DNA of 46,520 nucleotides from Caldisphaera sp. (GTDB lineage: Archaea; Thermoproteota; Thermoprotei_A; Sulfolobales; Acidilobaceae), in assembly GCA_002877855.1 (NCBI GenBank), contig PNIA01000019.1, positions 1 to 46,520 of the forward strand, read 5' to 3'. Positions 32,864 to 41,206 of this stretch are shown piece after piece. Each line of letters opens with the position of its first letter. Positions within the stretch are counted from its first letter, which is position 1. The position numbers and the translations under genes are program-made. The notes beneath the pieces are model-generated. The model worked only from the letters and a program-made list of their open reading frames with translations, had not been told where the DNA came from and did not search any database.

Positions 32864-34312
32864 TTATGAAATATTTATTGAAATTAATTTAATTTCTGTT
32901 AGGCCTTCTATTGTAGATCTTACTCCTTCTCTTGTCCCAATACCACTTAACTTTACTCCTCCAAAAGGCAAAGCATCCCATCTTAGCCTTGGAGAATCAT
33001 TAATCATGACTCCTCCAACTTTTAATTCTTTGGCTAAACGTAAACCTCTTTTTAAATCATTTGTAAAAATTGATGCTTGAAGTCCAAATGGAGAAGAATT
33101 CGCTATTTCTAATGCTTCATTATCATCGCTAAATTTAAATATAGGAGCTATTGGTCCGAAAACCTCTTCTTTCGATAGTTTCATATTAGTTTTTGCTTCG
33201 CTGATTACAGTTGGAGAGTAGAAATAACCCTTTAAATTTAATCTATTACCACCTAGTTTTATTTTACCGCCATTGTTAAGAGCATCTTCAACATAATTAT
33301 CCATCTTTTCTAATGCTTCCTTTGATATCAATGGCCCTAAATCAGAGCTCTCTTCTAATGGGTCTCCAACTATTAGTTTTCTAGCTTTCTCAATAAATTG
33401 GCTAACGAATTTTTCATAAATTTTTTCATGGACTAAAATCCTTTTGCCAGCATTGCAGTTTTGTCCAGCATATTCATACCGAGCTTTAATTGAGACATTA
33501 ATAGCGGCATCCAAATTTGCATCATCTAAAACTATTATTGGATCAGATCCTCCCATTTCAATCATAAGTTTTTTTGCAGATTGAACAGCTTTGCTGGCTA
33601 TATTAATACCTGTATTTGTTGAACCAGTAAATGTGATTCCGGACACTTTTTTATTGGTCACTAGCTCATCTCCTACATCAACGTCACCTGGCAGAACGCT
33701 TAAAGATTCAAAAGGAAGCCCTGATTCATAAAGAATTTTGCCTAGTTCTAAAGCCGTTAAAGGAGTATAAGGAGAAGGTTTAACTATAACGGAATTTCCA
33801 GCCATTATATTTGGGGCTACTTTATGAGCGAATGAATTTGCAGGAAAATTGAAAGGTAAAATTGCAGCTACTACGCCTATTGGTTCTCTCGTTTCTATAA
33901 CCATTCTGTATTCATTACCTGGTGGGTATTCATATGAATCAACTCTATGGTATTTTCCTTCTAGAATAAATCTAGCTTCCTCAGCTGCAATGCTAAATAA
34001 TTGAATTGCTCTTAGCATTTCAACTCTAGAATCTTTCAAAGGTTTACCACTTTCTAAAGAAAGTAATCTAGATAAAATTTCCTTTCTCTCCTCTATCAAA
34101 ATCGACGCTTTCTTAATTATTTTTGCCCTATCTTTCAGAGGAATACTGGAAATTTTATGGAATCCTTCCAAAGCAACATCTATTGCCCTTTTAGTCATTT
34201 CTCTATCAGCAAAGCTTACTTCATCGATAATATTGTCTGGATTCGATGGAGATCTAACTTTTACCCTGTTTTCTGTTTCGATTTCTTTTCCTTCAATAAG
34301 TAGACCTTTCAT
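32864..34312 (-). CDS. gapN: Aldehyde dehydrogenase, probable non-phosphorylating glyceraldehyde-3-phosphate dehydrogenase
   Basis: This 482-residue ALDH has the NAD(P) and catalytic motifs: AAILPFNFPANSFAHKVAPN, VIVKPSPYTPLTA, GITFTGSTNTG, LMIEMGGSDPIIVLDDANL (general-base Glu), YAGQNCNAGKRILV (nucleophilic Cys) and SKEEVFGPIAPIFKF. QNCNAGKR is the form seen in crenarchaeal GapN, which oxidises glyceraldehyde 3-phosphate directly to 3-phosphoglycerate in the catabolic direction. Together with the ROK hexokinase this would fit the modified glycolytic route; succinate-semialdehyde or other aldehydes remain possible. The start is ATG with GGTGAAGCATAA upstream. It converges with the PHP gene, 30 bp apart. 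Confidence 0.82.
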   Translation of the reverse strand: MKGLLIEGKEIETENRVKVRSPSNPDNIIDEVSFADREMTKRAIDVALEGFHKISSIPLKDRAKIIKKASILIEERKEILSRLLSLESGKPLKDSRVEMLRAIQLFSIAAEEARFILEGKYHRVDSYEYPPGNEYRMVIETREPIGVVAAILPFNFPANSFAHKVAPNIMAGNSVIVKPSPYTPLTALELGKILYESGLPFESLSVLPGDVDVGDELVTNKKVSGITFTGSTNTGINIASKAVQSAKKLMIEMGGSDPIIVLDDANLDAAINVSIKARYEYAGQNCNAGKRILVHEKIYEKFVSQFIEKARKLIVGDPLEESSDLGPLISKEALEKMDNYVEDALNNGGKIKLGGNRLNLKGYFYSPTVISEAKTNMKLSKEEVFGPIAPIFKFSDDNEALEIANSSPFGLQASIFTNDLKRGLRLAKELKVGGVMINDSPRLRWDALPFGGVKLSGIGTREGVRSTIEGLTEIKLISINIS

Positions 34313-34444
34313 TTATGCTTCACCTTTTTTATATTAAATCTTATAGCCTTAAAATATTTGCTCATTATATGATATGTTGATTATTTATGGTCAAAAAAGC
34401 AAAATTTTTATTTAGTCAATAAAACACAAATTTTATAGATAAAA

Positions 34445-34786
34445 ATGAGAGAGCTTAGTGTCATAGAAAAATATATCTTAGTGCACATATATAAGTTTGG
34501 CCCGGATACACCTTGGTTAATGGCTCATAGGCTATTAGGTAATTATGGGTATACATCAAAATATGATCCTGATGAATTAGAAAAATATTGTAAAGTATTA
34601 AAAGATGAGGGTTTGCTAGTTGTTTATAACGGTGAATTAAAAATGAAGGTAACATCATCAATAAAGCCCTGGCTTAAAGTTAAGTCTAAGGAAATGAAAC
34701 ATAAACCTCAAGGTATATATTACGATTTAAGCAAAGAAGGAAGAAAAGTTGCTTCAAATTTGTATAAGGAATTATTTAAAAAATAG
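34445..34786 (+). CDS. Small winged-helix-like archaeal protein
   Basis: This 113-residue protein looks like a winged helix: LSVIEKYILVHIYKFGPDTP, PWLMAHRLLGNY, YDPDELEKYCKVLKDEGLLV and a wing VYNGELKMKV. It ends in IYYDLSKEGRKVASNLYKEL, a pattern common to archaeal DNA-binding proteins such as the DUF2250 group. A transcription role is an inference. The ATG lies under TATA-like TTTTATAG only about 10 bp away, with another TTTTTATTTAG about 30 bp upstream, so the message is likely leaderless. It stands alone before the zinc-finger gene (71 bp gap). Confidence 0.6.
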   Translation: MRELSVIEKYILVHIYKFGPDTPWLMAHRLLGNYGYTSKYDPDELEKYCKVLKDEGLLVVYNGELKMKVTSSIKPWLKVKSKEMKHKPQGIYYDLSKEGRKVASNLYKELFKK

Positions 34787-34857
34787 TTTCAATGTTTTAT
34801 AAATATATTAGATAAATTTTAATAGGCGCTGATGATAAATAAAAAAGGGAATGGATT

Positions 34858-35172
34858 TTGTCAAGAAAAAAAGTATTTGAATCTTTAATAGCAGATAATG
34901 TAGCTAGAATAGCAAGTGATTTAGAAAAAGCTGAAGATTTTAACACCTCAATATTGGCATCTCACGTAATAGAAGCAATTAAAAAAGTAGGTTCCAATTT
35001 GCATACAACTAAAGATGGAGTTCTTTTTTGCTACTTTTGTAATAAAGGTCCTTTTACTAAGAAAGGTTATTATCTTCATTTAATGCGTTCTCATTATCAA
35101 GATCTGATTGATTCTGTTGTTGAGGAATCTGAAAGGATAGCTTCATCGTCGAAAGATGTTGAGTTTTTATAA
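34858..35172 (+). CDS. Small archaeal C2H2 zinc-finger protein
   Basis: This 104-residue protein has a single classical finger at about 59-80: C-x2-C then H-x4-H, in LFCYFCNKGPFTKKGYYLHL and MRSHY. An N-terminal helical part (about 1-45, SLIADNVARIASDLEKAEDF) could dimerise. Single C2H2 proteins are common in Crenarchaea and often bind DNA or RNA. The start is TTG 34858 with AAGGGAATGG upstream. The final 116 bp overlap the end of the convergent gene, so its acidic C-terminus (ESERIASSSKDVEFL) is antisense to that gene's low-complexity tail. Confidence 0.7.
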   Translation: MSRKKVFESLIADNVARIASDLEKAEDFNTSILASHVIEAIKKVGSNLHTTKDGVLFCYFCNKGPFTKKGYYLHLMRSHYQDLIDSVVEESERIASSSKDVEFL

Positions 35173-35656
35173 CTCTTCTATCCTTATCTGTATCAAAAAT
35201 TATCAGTTCAACATCTTCATTAGACTTCAATGGGCCATCATAAACATATAACTCTTCGTTGATATCTATCCATTTTATATCATTATTTTTTAGTATAAAA
35301 TAACCTTCTGGTCCTAATTTTAATTTATCTTTGCTTACTAAGCCTACTTTGTTTAACTTGGTTGGTATATTATAAAGAAGTCTCGTACTTCTATCCTTTA
35401 TACCATCTGCAATAACATATTTTGTTTCGATTGATTCAATCGTTATTATAAAAAAGTCTCCTTTATTTCTTTTATTTTTTTCTTCTTCAGCTAAATTATA
35501 TAAAGCATTTAAAGGATCTCCCTTACCCTCGTTCTCTTCCTTGCTAGTTAGCTTATACACTTGAAATGAAACATCATTTAAATCTATCATATCCCTTTTA
35601 AACCACTGAATTGTAACTTTGTATTTATGTTCTTTTATTTTTTGCTCTTTAGTCAT
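35057..35656 (-). CDS. Crenarchaeal protein of unknown function with low-complexity tail
   Basis: This 199-residue frame starts at ATG. The body (about 1-170) is strand-rich and charged: YKVTIQWFKRDMIDLNDVSF, GDFFIITIESIETKYVIADG, LYNIPTKLNKVGLV, YFILKNNDIKWIDINEELYV, DVELIIFDTDKDRRV. It ends in a glutamine/asparagine-rich tail (QIPQQQNQSDLDNENALNED). It is unrecognised. The tail lies antisense to the zinc-finger gene over 116 bp, by far the longest overlap in the window. The upstream control region holds a perfect 17-bp palindrome shared with the divergent glycosyltransferase. Confidence 0.6.
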   Translation of the reverse strand: MTKEQKIKEHKYKVTIQWFKRDMIDLNDVSFQVYKLTSKEENEGKGDPLNALYNLAEEEKNKRNKGDFFIITIESIETKYVIADGIKDRSTRLLYNIPTKLNKVGLVSKDKLKLGPEGYFILKNNDIKWIDINEELYVYDGPLKSNEDVELIIFDTDKDRRVIKTQHLSTMKLSFQIPQQQNQSDLDNENALNEDNNLS

Positions 35657-35705
35657 ATCCTATCTACCAATTAAATAGTATAGCGCCTATTTAATAATCT
35701 TTTAA

Positions 35706-35722
35706 TGTATTAAGTTAATACA
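35706..35722. promoter_or_regulatory. Perfect palindrome TGTATTAAGTTAATACA in a divergent promoter
   Basis: Two 8-bp arms, TGTATTAA and TTAATACA, surround a single G. It lies 50 bp from the start of the 199-residue protein gene and 86 bp from the glycosyltransferase start. A dimeric regulator site is likely by symmetry. The regulator is not known. Confidence 0.5.
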
Positions 35723-35769
35723 ATATTTCATTGAATCGAAGAAATTATTTTATTATACATACTATATGC

Positions 35770-35786
35770 TTTAATAGCGCATTAAA
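35770..35786. promoter_or_regulatory. Second inverted repeat before the glycosyltransferase gene
   Basis: TTTAAT-AGCGC-ATTAAA has 6-bp arms around a GC-rich 5-base centre. It lies 22-38 bp before the ATG, at the expected TATA/start position. It could be an operator for the glycosyltransferase gene. Confidence 0.35.
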
Positions 35787-35807
35787 TATTTAATTTGCTG
35801 AGGAAAA

Positions 35808-36926
35808 ATGATATTAATAGATGCCTTACTGATAATAATATCGTTTGGAATAATTATAATAACAATTTATGGTATAAGATCTTTAATTAAAAGTATGAAT
35901 TCATTTAAAGCAATAAAATGGTCCGGAAATAAAAAAGTTACAGTTATAATACCTGCAAGAAACGAAGAGAAAAATATTGTTGAATTGCTTAAAAACTTAA
36001 TAATAGTCGATGACAAATTAAGCAAAATCATAATTATAAATGATAGGAGTACTGATAATACTGAAAAAATAGTAAAAGAATACATGAAGATAGATAAAAG
36101 AATACAACTAATAAACATTAAAAACGTTAATAAAGACTGGATTCCAAAATCGTTTGCATTGTATGAAGGAATGAAATACGTTGGTTTTAAAAATGCTGTT
36201 TTATTTTTAGATGCTGATGTAAAAGGAGATATGCAACGAATTATAGATATAACATCAAATATTAAAGAGGGTCAAATATACGCTTATTTACCTTATTTTG
36301 AATGTGATAATTTTGTATCTAAGGTATCTCAATCATTTTTGTCATCTATTCTTCATGGATATTTTGGGTATGATAAAACTGTTAATAAGAAAGAAAATTA
36401 TGGACTAATGTTCGGTTGTTGTTGGTCTATATCACCTTATACGTATTATGAAATAGGTGGTCATGCTTCTGTAAAAAATGAATTAGTTGAGGATAAAAAT
36501 TTAGCAACTAGAGCAAAGCAAATGGGAGTAAATATTATACCTGTCGATGCAAGGAACTTTATAAAAACTAAATCATGGAATAATTCCAATGATATAAAAA
36601 ATTTGCTTTCAAGGATATTTTATGATTATGAGAAAAATTTGAGTTCTACATTTTATGTTTATTTATTAGTCCTTGCATTAATATTATTATTTTATCTACC
36701 ATTAGCATGGATACCATTACTAATATTAAAAAGATATTTATTATCTCTTTTATTTTTTTCAGCATATTTTGTTGAGAACGTATTTTATTACCTGGGTGGA
36801 CTAACAAATAGAATTAAACTACCTTTTAGTATTTTTTACTTTATTCCAGCTTACTTTCTAGTTATAAGCATAATTAATGTTAAATATAAAGGGGTTAAAT
36901 GGAAAGGAGAATTATATAAGATCTAG
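35808..36926 (+). CDS. Family 2 glycosyltransferase, membrane-bound
   Basis: This 372-residue GT2 enzyme has an N-terminal membrane helix (about 4-25), a GT-A domain (about 40-270) and about three C-terminal helices (about 283-362). Motifs are VTVIIPARNEEKNIVELLKN, IIINDRSTDNTEKIVKEYMK, FLDADVKGD (metal DxD) and ELVEDKNLATRAKQMG (ED acceptor motif). The closest familiar types are CrtQ/HpnB-like transferases acting on isoprenoid or hopanoid/carotenoid lipids; the acceptor here is not known. The start is ATG with GAGGA 5 bp upstream. The stop is 1 bp from the end of the convergent phosphatase gene. Confidence 0.85.
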   Translation: MILIDALLIIISFGIIIITIYGIRSLIKSMNSFKAIKWSGNKKVTVIIPARNEEKNIVELLKNLIIVDDKLSKIIIINDRSTDNTEKIVKEYMKIDKRIQLINIKNVNKDWIPKSFALYEGMKYVGFKNAVLFLDADVKGDMQRIIDITSNIKEGQIYAYLPYFECDNFVSKVSQSFLSSILHGYFGYDKTVNKKENYGLMFGCCWSISPYTYYEIGGHASVKNELVEDKNLATRAKQMGVNIIPVDARNFIKTKSWNNSNDIKNLLSRIFYDYEKNLSSTFYVYLLVLALILLFYLPLAWIPLLILKRYLLSLLFFSAYFVENVFYYLGGLTNRIKLPFSIFYFIPAYFLVISIINVKYKGVKWKGELYKI

Positions 36927-36927
36927 A

Positions 36928-37836
36928 TCATATTTCAACAAACTCTATTTCATCTCTGTATATTATTACGGAACCAGCTCTGCCTATATGGTATCTACTT
37001 GAAAATACTGTTATTACGCTCTTATACAGTTGATCTATATAAATTTTCTGATGATTTTTAATTTTATTTATAAAAGTTCCATCATTATTCCATATATGGA
37101 TACCATCAACTATTTCATGTCCTCTAACCATAAAGTTTATACCATTAGCATCCATGAATTCATTCCATGCTTTTTTCCCATAATAGAACACTCCATCACC
37201 TCTCATGTAATTTGGTTCAAACCAATCGATATATCCATCAGGATCGTTCCATGCCATCTGAAACAATATATTGTTTTCGAATTCTAAATATTCCTTGTTT
37301 CCTTTAATTTTGTTTAGTTGATACAGTTCATCTAATTTTAATGGAATATGTTCGTTATTTATCTTAATAAAGGGTATCCCTCCATGTACAAAGAATATAT
37401 TGTTTAACGACGCGGATATTGGTAAATTAGAATAAAACAATTCAATCAATTTTATTCCCTCCTTACCAATTTTTGATACAAGTTCTTCAAAAAAACCGTA
37501 TTCTTGATTCATGTTTAGATCTTCGTGGTTACCTCTTATTAAGATAACCTTATCTTCGTAATTGATTAATAAATTAAATATTTCATTTAATACTTCAACA
37601 CCCTCATAGCCTCTATCTACATAATCACCTAGAAATATTATCTTATTAGGAGATGTTTGCTCGATAATCTTCTTAAAATTATTTATGCTTTTCATATAAC
37701 CGTGTATATCACCTATAACAGCTATTGGATAGTTGCTAACATTTTTCTCGAAAATACTTTTCTTTTTTAATATTTCAATAGCCTTTGATGCGCTTTTTAG
37801 AAACTCATTACTTTTTTTGTACATGTTTTTACCCAT
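36928..37836 (-). CDS. PPP-family serine/threonine protein phosphatase
   Basis: This 302-residue PPP phosphatase has the signature blocks: VIGDIHGYMKSINNF, IIFLGDYVDRGYEGVEVL, VILIRGNHEDLN, FFVHGGIPFIK and NFMVRGHEIVDG. All metal-binding Asp, His and Asn are seen. The family dephosphorylates phospho-Ser/Thr proteins; archaeal PPPs also act on phosphotyrosine. The N-terminal 35 residues are a helical extension. The start is ATG with GGG upstream. No partner kinase is next to it; an atypical kinase lies at 42-43 kb. Confidence 0.9.
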   Translation of the reverse strand: MGKNMYKKSNEFLKSASKAIEILKKKSIFEKNVSNYPIAVIGDIHGYMKSINNFKKIIEQTSPNKIIFLGDYVDRGYEGVEVLNEIFNLLINYEDKVILIRGNHEDLNMNQEYGFFEELVSKIGKEGIKLIELFYSNLPISASLNNIFFVHGGIPFIKINNEHIPLKLDELYQLNKIKGNKEYLEFENNILFQMAWNDPDGYIDWFEPNYMRGDGVFYYGKKAWNEFMDANGINFMVRGHEIVDGIHIWNNDGTFINKIKNHQKIYIDQLYKSVITVFSSRYHIGRAGSVIIYRDEIEFVEI

Positions 37837-37920
37837 ATTTAATTTTACTTTTTACGATTTAATTTTTATAATATTTCAATCTTATATAAATTACAATAAT
37901 GATTAATAAAATATAATTGA

Positions 37921-39093
37921 TTATAATACCCTTTCATTGTATATTTCATCAAGATATTTAATACCGTTATCAGGTATTATGCAAACATAATCTCCTTCGT
38001 CAAGATCTCCATTATTATAAGCCTTTTTTAATCCGGCTAAAACTGCTCCACCGCTAATGCCTGGTAAGATTCCATTAGTCCTTGCTGTTGTGATTAAAAC
38101 ATCTATAGATTCTTCTAGACTAACAGAATAAATGTCATCTGGGGAATCATTTATATTCCACCAATTTTTAAAGTCTTGCTTTTTTATTCCAGGAATTGTG
38201 CCATTTTCTTCAGGTTGAATTCCAAATATTTTTACTGCTTTGTTTTTGTTATGGAAATAAAAGATTAATCCGGCTATATGACCTCCGGTTCCCATAGATG
38301 CAAAAATTCCATTAAGCTTAAGTTTTCCATATATTGTTTGATAGTCTATTTCTTTTGCCGTATATCTTAAATGAACTAATAAATTGAAAATATTAGAAAA
38401 TTGATTTGGAACAAAAGCATTTTCTTTTTCAGCATATATTTTAACTTTTTCTATTAACTCATTAGTAGTATTGCCTTCTCTAACTACATCAGATCCATAA
38501 ATTTTTAATAGTTTACTTGCATAATCCGGAGAAGTTTCTGGCATGAAAACCCTTGTTTTTTTGCCTAATATAGATGATATAGCAGCAATAGCTATTCCAG
38601 TATTTGCTGACGTAGCTTCAAAAATTTTTTCTTTATCACTTAATTTATCTAGATTATTATAAATTATATACCATGCTGTTCTATCTTTTATACTAAGGCT
38701 AAAAGGATTATACCATTCTAATTTTGCCCATATACCTATTTTCTTGTCATTTATTATACCATTTAACTTTACTAATGGAGTTGGTCTATCCCTTTCTATT
38801 AGTTCTATAGTGTTATTATAAACCCTGATACCTGGGTCAGAAACTTCATCGTAAAAACCTAAGAAATCTAATGATACCTTTACGTTTTCTTCCTCATTAG
38901 ATACTGCAATAAATTTCGTACCTAAGTATTTTAATGCCCAATATATTTCATGTTTTTTAATTACATTATTATCTTTAACAACTATGGCCTCTTCTTGATA
39001 ACCACTGTTTAAGATTTCCTTTATTTTATTTATAATTGTTTTCATATCTAGTTTATCAGATTTTATCGAGTCGATTTCTTTGATTTTTACCAA
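37921..39093 (-). CDS. O-phosphoserine sulfhydrylase-type cysteine synthase
   Basis: This 390-residue PLP enzyme of fold type II closely fits the Aeropyrum OPSS, which is 389 residues and has an extra N-terminal domain (here about 1-95). Motifs are RPTPLVKLNGI, WYNPFSLSIKDRTAWYI (PLP Lys136), EATSANTGIAIAA, FASMGTGGHIAGLIFY and PGISGGAVLAGLKKA. It would make cysteine from O-phosphoserine and sulfide. The Arg pair that in Aeropyrum OPSS follows PGI and binds the phosphate reads Lys-Lys here (IPGIKKQDF). That alignment is from memory. The start is TTG with GGGGG 6 bp upstream. It diverges from a SelD-like/TusA operon. Confidence 0.82.
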   Translation of the reverse strand: MVKIKEIDSIKSDKLDMKTIINKIKEILNSGYQEEAIVVKDNNVIKKHEIYWALKYLGTKFIAVSNEEENVKVSLDFLGFYDEVSDPGIRVYNNTIELIERDRPTPLVKLNGIINDKKIGIWAKLEWYNPFSLSIKDRTAWYIIYNNLDKLSDKEKIFEATSANTGIAIAAISSILGKKTRVFMPETSPDYASKLLKIYGSDVVREGNTTNELIEKVKIYAEKENAFVPNQFSNIFNLLVHLRYTAKEIDYQTIYGKLKLNGIFASMGTGGHIAGLIFYFHNKNKAVKIFGIQPEENGTIPGIKKQDFKNWWNINDSPDDIYSVSLEESIDVLITTARTNGILPGISGGAVLAGLKKAYNNGDLDEGDYVCIIPDNGIKYLDEIYNERVL

Positions 39094-39104
39094 ATTTTCC
39101 CCCG

Positions 39105-39241
39105 ATTTCTACATATAAATTTGGATTTTAAAATTTGGTTTATTATTTTAATGGAACTGATTATTATGTAGGAATTTTTATATAATCTAAAGTATTCTCT
39201 ATATAGGAAATATTTAAAAACTGTCCGTAGATATGTAGAAT
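39105..39241. promoter_or_regulatory. Divergent control region with four TTCTaCAT-type elements
   Basis: Between OPSS and the SelD-like gene are ATTTCTACAT (39105-39114), inverted ATGTAGGAAT (39166-39175), ATTCTCTATATAGG with AAATATTTA (39194-39216) and inverted ATGTAGAAT (39233-39241). A TATA box TTTTTATATA (39175-39184) lies between them and predicts a start near 39205, inside the third element. The third element closely matches the tandem repeats before the DUF981 gene at 27.4 kb. A shared regulator is an inference. Confidence 0.5.
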
Positions 39242-39252
39242 AAGGGATAGAT

Positions 39253-40680
39253 ATGAAGGAAAAAAAGGTTGAGTTGCTTAATAATATTAGACACAGACTT
39301 TCATATTATAGGAATTTGGGAGCAGATCCGTTATCTCTTGCAACAGGATGCGCTGTTAAGGTTGATTTATTAAGAATAGTTTATCCAGCCATGGAAAAAA
39401 TTAGGCTGTATCTTCAATCAAAGAATTTAAGAATTGCAGAAAGAGAAGATGCCGATATATTTTATGCAGATTCTGATTCTATAGAAATTAATAGAAAAAT
39501 ATTACCTTTAGGAGAAAAAGTTAATTTAAATTATAAAAATGAAAGCGAAATCAGAGCTATTATTTTAGTACAGGTTTATCAGCTAGCAGCAAATGAGGCA
39601 GATAAGTTTATTAAAAAAGTCATGCCTGCATATGAGAGCCTTTGTGAATGCGCACCCGTAATTAATGTAGGAAAAGGACATTCTATAGTAACGCCATTTA
39701 GAGAAGATGAATTTATGTTGGCTGATTTAATATCATATAACAAAGGGGAGGAGCTCATAGCTGCTAATAATGATACTATGCACATTATAGATCCAACTAG
39801 TCTTCCATCGGACTATAGACAAGTCTCAGGATCTATATCAAACTCACTAAATGACTTGTTTGTAGTCGGTGCTTATAAAGATCTTAAGATAGCTCCTGTA
39901 TTAAATGGCCCAACAGAAGAACTAAGAGAAGAACTATACAAAAACTCAAAAAGATTTGCTAACGAAATAGGTGCTAAACTATTAGATATAGAACAACCTA
40001 AAAAGGGAAGGCTTTTATTAGGGGCAACAGTAATTGCATCTAGTGACAAGAAACCGCCAATGTTTCATGATAAAGCAGATAATGGTATGAAAATAATAAT
40101 TACTAGGCCTTTAGGCGAATTATCTCCAATAACAACATATTTATCAACAGCTATTGATGAGAGCATTATAGATGAACTTGAAAAGAAAGGAATAGACTTA
40201 GATACGTTGGAAAAAATTAAAGAAAAAGCTGTCAATATAATCTCATCACCGAATAAAGCCATGGGAGAAGTTATAGCAAAATATTTACCAGATTTGAATG
40301 AAGACTTTTCTAAAGAAAAACACATAGTTTCAGCAACAGATGTTACTGGACCAGGAATATTGGTTGTTTGGGAACAGGCGAATTTAACAAATACTCATAT
40401 AAAGTTATATGACTTTCCATTGCTTTTCCCTGAAATATCAGAATTTGCAACAGAAAATTTCTTGATGCCAAATGCTACAGCAGGCACTAATGGTGGATTT
40501 ATTATAATATCTCCAGAAGAAATTTACGAAGATGTTATTAAAGACCTAAAATATAAGGGTTACGATCCTTATGTAATAGGAGAAATTGTTGAAAAAGGAA
40601 AGAAAGAAGTTGACGCTCCAAAAAATATAACAAAGTATATATTAGATCAAGAAGTTTTGAGCAAGTTTAATTTATATTGA
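39253..40680 (+). CDS. Selenophosphate synthetase (SelD)-related protein
   Basis: This 475-residue protein of the AIR-synthase/SelD superfamily (COG2144 type) keeps the SelD catalytic pair as C33-x2-K36 in LATGCAVKVDLLR, matching Cys17 and Lys20 of E. coli SelD. HIIDPTSLPSDYRQVSGSIS and NSLNDLFVVGAYKDLKIAPV match the ATP-binding body, and DVTGPGILVVWEQ with NATAGTNGGFIII the C-terminal half. SelD makes selenophosphate from selenide and ATP. No selenocysteine tRNA or SelA/SelB is in the window, and none of this gene's neighbours needs selenocysteine. It may phosphorylate selenide or a sulfur analogue. The start is ATG with AGGGATAGAT upstream. It heads an operon with acylphosphatase and a TusA-like protein. 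Confidence 0.72.
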   Translation: MKEKKVELLNNIRHRLSYYRNLGADPLSLATGCAVKVDLLRIVYPAMEKIRLYLQSKNLRIAEREDADIFYADSDSIEINRKILPLGEKVNLNYKNESEIRAIILVQVYQLAANEADKFIKKVMPAYESLCECAPVINVGKGHSIVTPFREDEFMLADLISYNKGEELIAANNDTMHIIDPTSLPSDYRQVSGSISNSLNDLFVVGAYKDLKIAPVLNGPTEELREELYKNSKRFANEIGAKLLDIEQPKKGRLLLGATVIASSDKKPPMFHDKADNGMKIIITRPLGELSPITTYLSTAIDESIIDELEKKGIDLDTLEKIKEKAVNIISSPNKAMGEVIAKYLPDLNEDFSKEKHIVSATDVTGPGILVVWEQANLTNTHIKLYDFPLLFPEISEFATENFLMPNATAGTNGGFIIISPEEIYEDVIKDLKYKGYDPYVIGEIVEKGKKEVDAPKNITKYILDQEVLSKFNLY

Positions 40681-40689
40681 GGTGATTTA

Positions 40690-40953
40690 ATGGATATATG
40701 TTTAAAGATTCTTGTTAATGGGCATGTCCAAGGAGTAGGATTTAGGCATTTTATTTGGTCTAATGCAAAAAAGCTTAACATAAAAGGCTACGCTAAAAAT
40801 CTTTCTGATGGAAGTGTTGAAATAATTGCTAATGGAAATAACGAATCCATAAATAAACTATTGGAAATAATAAAAAATAGCTATTTCGAGGTAGATAATA
40901 TAAAAACAGAAAAATTAGATAATTGTTATTTTAATGATTTTAGGAAGCTTTGA
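40690..40953 (+). CDS. acyP: Acylphosphatase
   Basis: This 87-residue protein of normal size has [20 protein letters not shown] with the phosphate-binding Arg, then [18 protein letters not shown] with the catalytic Asn. The ferredoxin-like fold is complete. It hydrolyses acyl phosphates such as 1,3-bisphosphoglycerate or carbamoyl phosphate. It lies 9 bp after the SelD-like gene with GAGGTGA upstream of its ATG, so it is part of the same operon. Why an acyl-phosphate hydrolase sits with SelD and TusA is not obvious. Confidence 0.93.
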   Translation: MDICLKILVNGHVQGVGFRHFIWSNAKKLNIKGYAKNLSDGSVEIIANGNNESINKLLEIIKNSYFEVDNIKTEKLDNCYFNDFRKL

Positions 40954-40963
40954 GGTGATAGTA

Positions 40964-41206
40964 TTGAGGAGAGTAGATTTGACTAATTTAGATTGTCCCG
41001 AGCCTATGTTTTTAGCTTACAGGGAGTTTGGAAAAATGAGCCAAGGAGAAGAAGTGGAATTCATAATGGATAATGAAGTTTGTGCATATAATTCTTATAA
41101 GCTAATTAAAAATAGCGGAAATGCTTTAGTAACAATAATGAATGATTCTAATGGGATATATAGGTTGCGTGTTATAAAGCTTAGAGATTTTAGGAGTATT
41201 ATATAG
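40964..41206 (+). CDS. TusA/SirA-like sulfur carrier protein
   Basis: This 80-residue protein has the TusA signature near its start, VDLTNLDCPEPMFLAYREF: the catalytic Cys11 lies in C-P-x-P. EEVEFIMDNEVCAYNSYKLI and VTIMNDSNGIYRLRVIKL complete the small alpha/beta fold. TusA-type proteins carry persulfide sulfur, and the related YedF proteins accompany SelD in bacteria. The start is TTG 40964 with GAGGTGA 5 bp upstream, giving the normal TusA length; an earlier ATG 40934 lies inside the acylphosphatase gene. It is the last gene of the operon and overlaps the convergent HIT gene by 8 bp. Confidence 0.8.
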   Translation: MRRVDLTNLDCPEPMFLAYREFGKMSQGEEVEFIMDNEVCAYNSYKLIKNSGNALVTIMNDSNGIYRLRVIKLRDFRSII

